From assembly GCA_038380795.1 (NCBI GenBank), contig CM076276.1, forward strand, positions 11,174,001 through 11,238,000: 64,000 bases of DNA. The letters are read 5' to 3'. How positions within the stretch are numbered: position 1 is the first letter of the stretch; each line of letters opens with the position of its first letter. The position numbers were made by a program, and so were the translations under genes. Below, one piece after another: positions 57,501 to 64,000 of this stretch. This stretch comes from Pyrocephalus nanus. Its lineage: Eukaryota > Chordata > Aves > Passeriformes > Tyrannidae. Below the pieces are notes generated by a model that was not told where the DNA came from, ran no database searches, and was given only the letters and a program-made list of their open reading frames with translations.

Positions 57501-60500
57501 AATAAAAGGTTTTCCTTTCATCGCAACTGGAACTCAAATGCATTTACCCCATATACCTGCAAGTGGGACCCTGCAGCCGTCACCACAGGGAAAGACCCTC
57601 CAGCTGCCCCTCTGGAAAAGGCTGCAGGGTATTTTAACACCTCAATAGGACATTTCAGCCATTACATAAATTAGAATCACTATCTGACTTCTTGAGTTCA
57701 GTTTTCACCTATAAAAAAGGGATATGCTGCTCATCTCAAGAGAGAATTAGGGGAGCTAAGGGTGAAAAAGTGCCATATTAACAGCTATTTTGTCACATCC
57801 TCCTGCTGTCTCCTGTCTGATTATCTCCTGGCAGTCTGACTGTGCATGGGTTAACCAGCATAAGGATACTTACTGGAGTGGATCCGAGTGCTTCTGCAAG
57901 AAGGAGACAGCTGCCTGGGCATTGCATGTGATGTACTTGTGGATAAACTGGACAAACTTGCTGATGAAGGCAGCCAGGTGCCGCGAGGATTTTCGGTAGT
58001 TCTGGGAAAGGATCAACAAGATGAGAGTTAACAAAAAAAGTGCAGCAATGCACTGCCCTGTTCTGCACCTCTGGGTACCAGGGGGCTATTTCTTGATCTC
58101 CTGGCTCCGCTTCAAGCTCTCCAAGGCACTTAATTCACTTTTTTGTTCTTAGGCATATGAAGGTCTTCCCTTCAAATGGGAGAGCTGGGCTGGCCCTGTG
58201 TTACACGAGCTCTGTGTTACACGAGTTTCCCCATCTAGTGGCCAGACACCGGCACACGGAGGGATGCAGGGATTTTCCTACCAGCAGCAGACGGATGAAG
58301 GACAGGAGACAGTCCCAGAGTGCCGCCTGGTGCTCATTCTGGAAGACTTGTGGCTGGAGCAACTCCAGGATCCCCAGGACGTGGATGAAGAAGGTCAAGT
58401 GGTTCTGCTGCCTGAACTCCTGGAAATTAAGGTGAACGCGGCCGTGCAGCAGTGCTGCAATCATTGGCAAGTGCCTGGAACACCAAACAAGAAAATCCAG
58501 ATCTAGCCTCTGCCTAGAAACAGTTACATGTTGCTCCATCTCAGTTGCTGGAAGGAAGCATCCCTTATCCTCCCTCAGGGTTCTGGACTTGATCTCTGTA
58601 TCTATAGGCTCAGCAAGCCCCATTTCCCACCCACATTTTGTTCTCTACCAGTTCCAAGATGATTATTTCCTGACAGACATGGAACCAAAAGATGTGCTGC
58701 CTCATTGTACGAGATAAGACTTTGCTGCCCTTTCTCTTCACCTCTATGCCTGAAGGTGAATTCTCTCACCATCATCATGATCGCTGCAAGTTTGTTCCCC
58801 TTCCAGGACAAGGGTGGATGCTTTGCAATGAACCCCAGCCACACAGAGGGAGAAAGAGGAGAGAGGTACCTAAGGAGGAGGATGGGATGAGCTACAGCCA
58901 GCTTCCTGCAGGCCATATTGGCATCCCACACGCGGCTTTCAGATGACTTGGAGTCACTGGTGTCTGCGAGGAGGTTAATGAATCTGTGAACCAGGGCATC
59001 GAGCTAGAAGACAAATAATGAGTAAGAAGTTTAAATTACAATCCAGCCCGTGGCTCTTCAGCAGTGTTTCCCAATTCCTTTCCAGCTACAGAGGGGGGTT
59101 AACAGAAATTATTTTCAGGTAGAATCTGTGAGAAAATGCAACATTCCAGCTGGCACGGGATCTGAAGCCCACAGTCCCCACAGACATCAAAGCAGGATCA
59201 GACATCTGCACACTTGTATTTTACAGAAGCCTTTGGCTCCTTGTGGAGCTTATACTATTTTATAGAAGGACACTGCAAAATAAACCACACCAAAACTCTC
59301 TGCTCCTCAGAGTGCAGGCAGGGAAGGGGTAACAGAAGAGCAAAGTAAAGAAACCAAAGTCACCCAGGAAGCTTTTGCCCATCCCCACCTTCTAAACTGG
59401 GCATCAAGGTAGCATCTGTTCTGCATACACAACTGGAAAGGGGCTTTCCTATGCCTCTAACTTTACCTTGCAAGTGCTGCTGTCTCTGGCTCCTTCACTG
59501 GTAAGAAGCATCTCAGGCATAGGCACAAGGAGCTCAGGTAGCTGCAGGTATATCTGCAGCAAAAGGTCCTGGCAACATTTTCCCACAGAGCTAAAGGAAA
59601 AAGGGAGAGGTCAGCCACTGGTTACTACATTAGTTCAACCAGCAAACATCCCAGACCCCTCAGATTAACAACAGCCTTCCTGCATATGGCAAACAGACCC
59701 TGTAAAAAGGGCAGCCACCTTTAATCTCAACGAGTGTTTTTAAGTATTTGCTTCTTTTGAACTACTCAGAGCATTCACTTTCTACAGGGATCCATCCACA
59801 GTCTATGGGGATCCATTACTATCCCAGCTAGGCCTTTGGAGTTAGAAGACTGCAGTTACAAAGCAGCACAGGACAAAAAAAGCTCTGCTTACATCTCCAG
59901 TGAGGAGGCCCTGCAAGTGGTACTAATGGTCACCCCCTTCCCAACTGGAAGACAGTTTAAACCACAACTACTCAGACTAGCCAACATGTTCTCTACACAC
60001 CTGAAATCCCAGTAGATCCCTGTACTGGGACGCAGGCCAATGCAATAGCAACTGAGACTACTCAGTATCACCATAAGCAAGGTTGGAATTAGGTCAGTTC
60101 CTTTCACTGCCACAAAAACATCATCTTCCTGTTCTTTCCACAGCACTAAAATAGCTGTTAGGAAACAATCTGGTCTCCATTCATCTTTGAGAGCAATCCT
60201 AACAGTCAGAAGCAGGAAGTATTATGGACAGTGACTCAAGGGATGAGTAGACAAGAAATCCCACGTTAGGAACTAGTAATTAAAAATAGCATTGCCTTAA
60301 AGAAAGAAAGGGGAAAAAAAAGCACAGCAAGGACTTCATTCTCGAGACCTAAAAGCAAAAGGACCCTTAAACTTCACTTTTGAAGTCACCTTCCTGGTCC
60401 AAGGACCCCTTAAAATGACCTATTATTCCTCCAAATCTCTGGAAGAATAGCATGCACTTTTTGTAGGGGCTCTGGAACATGATATTCTTAATGAAGTCAT

Positions 60501-63500
60501 GCTGGCAAGTCTCATCATTACCTGACTGCCTATGCCCAAGAACTACAATTACAGCAGACAGCGCTCCCCATTTGCAGCCTCACCTGCTTCCCCACTGCTG
60601 GATGCAGCTGGTCAGATACTCCGTTACTTTTTTGATGTTCTCAAGGTCCCCGTGAGAACAACTGAGCAGCAAAGGCAGCCGAGACTGGATGAGTGTGCAG
60701 GAGGCCTCGTCAGTGTTCTGGTACCTGGTCTCTGCTTCAGCCAGGATCAGCTCCACCATGCTGATCAATTCTGATGCCTTCAGGTGGAGCACAAATTCCT
60801 CACGGCGCTTCTGTAATGCAAGAGAACGCCCCAAATGATTCCACAACAAATTCCAAGACTCTCAGTTCCTTCTAGACACACCTTCCCCAGCTGGAATGGA
60901 ACATCTCTAGGCTTAACTAGACTTAAGAACTACCCCATATCTCAAGCTCAGAAAGCACCACAGCCCCAAATGAAGCAGCTTTACCCCTCCTCTACTTTCT
61001 AAATTAATTTATTTCCATCCCAGCATGTGTGATGGGTCAAAAATCATAGTTCAGTCACCATAAGAAAGCAATTCTGTGGACAAGAGATTCAACTTCCTTT
61101 TATATGTAAAATGGGAATAAAACCCACGCTGGGTTTTAGCTTGTTCACCACTCTAGCCTTGTGCCTTTAACAGATATTGTGGCAGTTGCTGCAGGGGAAA
61201 TGCCAAGTGGGCAAAGTTTGTGTGTTCCTATCAGCTTTTTGGACTCCAAACTGCCACTGTAATATGTAACATAGCAGAGCAGCTAAGTAACCAGCTGAGG
61301 TACAGGCAGCAAACTTGGCACGCTGCACCTGAATCAATCCAGCCACCTCTTGGCCATGGGAAGATCAGGCACTGTGAAAACGTTGCCTCTCACTCCATCT
61401 AGAGAGGAATCTTGGAAGAACTGAACCAATACCTGAGGAGTTCTCTGGTCCCTTCCCTGCCAGATCCGAGGAATGTGAATACAGGCCCACAAGAAATCCA
61501 AGGATGCAGTTGGGTCAAACCTGCCAGAAGACAAAAGAAGACAGATTTGCAATTAGAGTCAGCACAGCCCTGGGGCAGCACACAAACACAGGGAAGCATC
61601 ACTAAACATGATGAGTGCTGTGAAGAAAGAAACATCTGCAAATGTAAAAATAGGATCCATTAAGTCCCGAGAAAGGGTTTGGTTCTGTTCCCAGATTATG
61701 ACTAAGTATTTATTGCAATAAGCACAGCACAGGGTAGGGAGCAGAACAAACGTCATTCAGCAAGTGTGGGGGCTACATGGAGCCTTGCACCACAAGGCCA
61801 GGAGTCAGTTACCAACACAGACAGTTGGTACAATCAGACCAGTGACCCTACTGTCCCAGTGTATGGAACATTCTATCACAGCTGTTATCTTGGATTGCAG
61901 AAATTCGTGTAACTTTGAGCAAAAGATCAACAATAAAATTAAAAGCAAACTGAAATACTACCAGCTTTAAAAGTACTGCTCTTACTAGGTGTCAGCACTT
62001 CCTGGTCCATAATTGTAACAAGTTTAAGCACAATACTACTGCAGTGCCTCTTCATTATTTGAGAGCTGTGTATAGAAACTGAGAACCAGGGCTGCTCCAG
62101 AGATCCGAACTCGGAGCCTGATATCAGGAAGGGGTTAGAAAAAGACTGACAGCAGAGTTCACTACAACCAAAAGATTCAGCAGAGCCTGCCTGGGTACAG
62201 AGACAGTCCTCAGTTCACTATCCAAGTCATCTTGCAAACCTTGTGTTCATAAAGATTATCAACAAGGGCAATGCAAGATGGATTAATCACGATTAGCACT
62301 TCCTGTTTAGAACACAGCCAAATCTTTATGTGCTGCTTCCATCAAACAGCAGGCAATATTTATATCAAGGTACAGAAATCAGCAGGATTGAAATCAGCAT
62401 CTTTCTCACAAAGCCTGTTTTTGGCTGAGTTACATCTCCTGGCAGGCTCACCGTGGAACGTGGCAGCTCTTGTTCTCTCTCAGAGAGGCCCAACTCGAAG
62501 CCCTTTGCTAGGCCTGAAAAACAAGACCCACCTTTGCTCCCTGTTTCTGCCAAGCAGAAGCCTGATGCACTGGTGCAGCGTGGTCCAGCTGGACTGGTGG
62601 GTCAGCAGAGCCAAGAGGTAGGGGCGGAAAGAGGGCACCTGGGACCCTGCCTGAAAGGACCAAATGAGGAAGAGGTGTAATAAAACAGATCCTTGCAACG
62701 AGGTGGATGTAGGAGTTACTGCGTGCACTGAATAAGGATGATGATCCAGGGAGGCAGACAGCACAGCAAACTTTATTTTTAGGGTTTAGGATTTGAACCA
62801 AAGTACTTTCTAAGAGAACGTGGCATCAGCCATGAAATTCAATTTCAGACTTAGCTTTGGCACAGCACTTCTGGGCAAGCTATTGATCTGTCTGCAAAAA
62901 TACCAACGAAAACACAGCTGGCTGGGCTATTATGGGACCACGCTGTGTCTGTAATACACTTAAGTCCTAAAAAGAACACAGCTGAGGAGATAGAAAGAGA
63001 AGATGAAACATCAGCCTTGCACTGAGAAGAATGCACTAGAGCTCCTCTCCTAATCAGCCTGTACTGGTTTGGAACTCATACAGTAACGTGGCAAAACATA
63101 AAACTACCCCTTGCCCCATTTCCAGGTACAGGTCAGTACCCTTGAAAGGTGGTTTCATGCACAGCAGTCCCTCTACCCAACAACTCTTACTTTGTTCCAG
63201 GAGAACAGTAGCTTCTGCTGGAGATCGGGGCAGCTGCTGATCACCTCTGGGTCTAACATCTCCAGCCAGTCATTGAGAAGGCCAGAGGCAGGTCCTGGCC
63301 AAGCCGATTCAGCACTGTGGAGAAAACAAAGCCAGTGTCACTGGTGGTATCAGGCACCCAGACTTACCACTGAATTCCCACCATTCCCTAGGCTCACCTG
63401 CAACTGTCCACTTCCTTCTTCACTGGTGTTTCTTCTTTGTCCTGGAGCAACAAGGAGCTCACCACAGCAATTGGTTTCATGGCAGGACACCTGGCAGTGG

Positions 63501-64000
63501 TCTCAACAGTAGCTGAGAAGAGGACAGTGAGGAGTTCCTCCAGGTATGGAGAGTGAGTTTCAATCAGACCTTGAAGGACTATCAGAGGGAGAAAGATTCA
63601 CTTATCAACTTCAGGATGTGGTGAGAGGTACAGAATCTTACGAGTATTACTGCTATCAGTGGCTCAGTGAGCAAGAGGGAAGCCATTTTTAGCTGGGATC
63701 AGAGGCTTCCATTACTCTCTTTGTTAGTGGAAACCAACAGTATGCTGAGAAACCAGCCCCAGATCACAGTTTATAAACCCACATACAGTGCAGTGGGAGA
63801 AGGAGGTGATACAACACAGTTCCAAGCTTACATCAATTCACATTTTCTGATTCCGGGAGAGGCATATTCCCACGGTAGGCACTCCCTTGCTGGTCTGGAA
63901 GTTCAGCCAGCTGCTGCAAGGGGGAAGGAGAGCAGAAGGACATCCATACCTTTGCTGATGAGCTCTGGCTCTGCGTTGCACTTCTCTCCTGATTTCAGGG
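54454..64000 (-). CDS. INTS1: INTS1, Integrator complex subunit 1, C-terminal third (16 exons, 5'-truncated by window edge)
   Basis: INTS1 is the largest scaffold subunit of the nuclear Integrator complex, which cleaves snRNA and enhancer RNA 3' ends and attenuates paused RNA polymerase II. The visible 660 codons are the C-terminal part of a protein normally about 2,200 residues long. The sequence is an all-helical, HEAT-like repeat array with no catalytic motif. Hallmark stretches include QVPSFRPYLLALLTHQSSW, SLDFLWACIHIPRIWQGRDQ, HLNFQEFRQQNHLTFFIHVL, LFTPLTPAEMAPYMKRLSRG and the C-terminal EHAAVLLHRAFLVGMYGQID. Exons: 63950->64000, 63398-63578, 63191-63314, 62532-62650, 61433-61520, 60584-60810, 59467-59590, 58870-59003, 58282-58474, 57874-58001, 57291-57403, 56627-56740, 55756-55826, 55152-55243, 54967-55076 and 54454-54569. 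All junctions are GT/AG and in frame, and the stop is TGA at 54456-54454. The upstream exons lie beyond the right edge. Confidence 0.97.
54967..55076 (-). CDS. INTS1: INTS1 exon (penultimate)
   Basis: IAADFLPTYMYCLGSRDFEV followed by VQTALRNLPEYTLLCQ. The acceptor is CTCCCAG and the donor CAAG|GTAAGG. Confidence 0.95.
55152..55243 (-). CDS. INTS1: INTS1 exon
   Basis: TNLQKLMSSSEDSCRNLAFS followed by LALRSIQNNP. The acceptor is TTTTCAG and the donor CCAG|GTGAGG. Confidence 0.95.
55756..55826 (-). CDS. INTS1: INTS1 exon
   Basis: ILEVLTDIDEMSRRRPEILS followed by FFA. The acceptor is CCCCCAG and the donor GCT|GTGAGT. Confidence 0.95.
56627..56740 (-). CDS. INTS1: INTS1 exon
   Basis: Ends the acidic/Ala-Gly linker and enters SLFTPLTPAEMAPYMKRLSR. 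The acceptor is TTCCCCAG and the donor GGAGG|GTAAGT. Confidence 0.95.
57291..57403 (-). CDS. INTS1: INTS1 exon
   Basis: DLSSDNSDLAMLKSLLAGLS followed by an acidic linker (GTLDRGSDEEKD). The acceptor is TCCCTCAG and the donor GATG|GTGAGT. Confidence 0.94.
57874..58001 (-). CDS. INTS1: INTS1 exon
   Basis: NYRKSSRHLAAFISKFVQFI, then HKYITCNAQAAVSFLQKHSD. The acceptor is TTTCCCAG and the donor TCCA|GTAAGT. Confidence 0.95.
58282..58474 (-). CDS. INTS1: INTS1 exon
   Basis: HLPMIAALLHGRVHLNFQEF, then HVLGILELLQPQVFQNEHQA and ALWDCLLSFIRLLL. The acceptor is GTTCCAG and the donor CTG|GTAGGA. Confidence 0.95.
58870..59003 (-). CDS. INTS1: INTS1 exon
   Basis: LDALVHRFINLLADTSDSKS, ending in MACRKLAVAHPILLL. 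The acceptor is CTTCTAG and the donor TTAG|GTACCT. Confidence 0.95.
59467..59590 (-). CDS. INTS1: INTS1 exon
   Basis: SVGKCCQDLLLQIYLQLPEL followed by LVPMPEMLLTSEGARDSSTC. The acceptor is CCTTTAG and the donor CAAG|GTAAAG. Confidence 0.94.
60584..60810 (-). CDS. INTS1: INTS1 exon
   Basis: KRREEFVLHLKASELISMVE, then LILAEAETRYQNTDEASCTL and a helical stretch ending in SCIQQWGS. The acceptor is CATTACAG and the donor AGCAG|GTGAGG. Confidence 0.95.
61433..61520 (-). CDS. INTS1: INTS1 exon
   Basis: FDPTASLDFLWACIHIPRIW followed by QGRDQRTPQ. The acceptor is TCTGGCAG and the donor CTCAG|GTATTG. Confidence 0.95.
62532..62650 (-). CDS. INTS1: INTS1 exon
   Basis: AGSQVPSFRPYLLALLTHQS followed by SWTTLHQCIRLLLGRNREQ. 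The acceptor is CCTTTCAG and the donor CAAAG|GTGGGT. Confidence 0.95.
63191..63314 (-). CDS. INTS1: INTS1 exon
   Basis: Contains GLLNDWLEMLDPEVISSCPD followed by LQQKLLFSWNK. The acceptor is CTCCACAG and the donor AAA|GTAAGA. Confidence 0.95.
63398..63578 (-). CDS. INTS1: INTS1 exon
   Basis: Begins LQGLIETHSPYLEELLTVLF and continues to a charged loop (QDKEETPVKKEVDSC). The acceptor is CTGATAG and the donor GCAG|GTGAGC. Confidence 0.94.
63950..64000 (-). CDS. INTS1: INTS1 exon (partial at window edge)
   Basis: Encodes LKSGEKCNAEPELISK plus one base. The donor is AAAG|GTATGG. The exon continues beyond 64000. Confidence 0.9.

Noticed and set aside
58195..58225. Short duplication CTGTGTTACACGAG in an INTS1 intron
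   Set aside because: Two copies of about 14-16 bases are compatible with simple slippage; not a recognisable element.
61085..61135. MIR/L2-like phrase TATGTAAAATGGGAATAAAA in an INTS1 intron
   Set aside because: Too short and eroded to assign. Similar T(G)TAAAATGGG phrases occur by chance in many introns.

Overview
This window is vertebrate nuclear DNA, most likely from a bird. It carries two recognisable multi-exon genes, both on the minus strand: MICALL2 (MICAL-like 2; complete coding region, 17 exons, 788 codons, about 22.5-44.8 kb) and the 3' third of INTS1 (Integrator complex subunit 1; 16 exons, 660 codons, 54.45 kb to the right edge). I found splice sites by eye and checked that the reading frame closes across every junction. 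The MICALL2-INTS1 order and orientation match human 7p22.3, where UNCX lies on the other side of MICALL2. The compact introns, the low density of interspersed repeats and a CR1-like fragment favour a bird, but the species cannot be named.

Layout. From 1 to about 21 kb there is no recognised gene. By synteny this is the distal part of the UNCX-MICALL2 gene desert. It contains TAAT-rich, low-GC blocks that look like conserved non-coding elements (around 5.4, 7.3, 8.8, 9.3, 13.0, 14.5, 16.7, 18.8 and 19.7 kb). It also has two CpG-rich islands with no gene attached (2.25-2.62 and 9.37-9.57 kb), several microsatellites, and one unexplained open frame with a strong start context and a predicted signal peptide (7682-7990, minus). 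From 21.0 to 45.0 kb lies MICALL2: 3' UTR, C-terminal Rab-binding helical domain, low-complexity middle, LIM domain, CH domain and a CpG-island promoter. A telomere-like TTAGGG cluster sits about 360 bases upstream of the start codon, and a perfectly spaced 70-bp tandem duplication lies in intron 1.

From 45.1 to 54 kb is the spacer between the 5' end of MICALL2 and the 3' end of INTS1. It holds a very AT-rich block (45.8-46.24 kb) with recurrent ATTATAAA-like words and a POU/SOX-motif block near 50.1 kb. From 54 to 64 kb INTS1 runs off the window; its N-terminal two thirds lie beyond position 64000.

The two genes are neighbours, not functional partners. MICALL2 is a cytoplasmic Rab effector that links Rab13/Rab8 membranes to actin and junctions. 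INTS1 is the nuclear scaffold of the Integrator RNA cleavage and transcription-attenuation complex. Conserved-element calls rest on base composition and word content only, since no alignment was possible.
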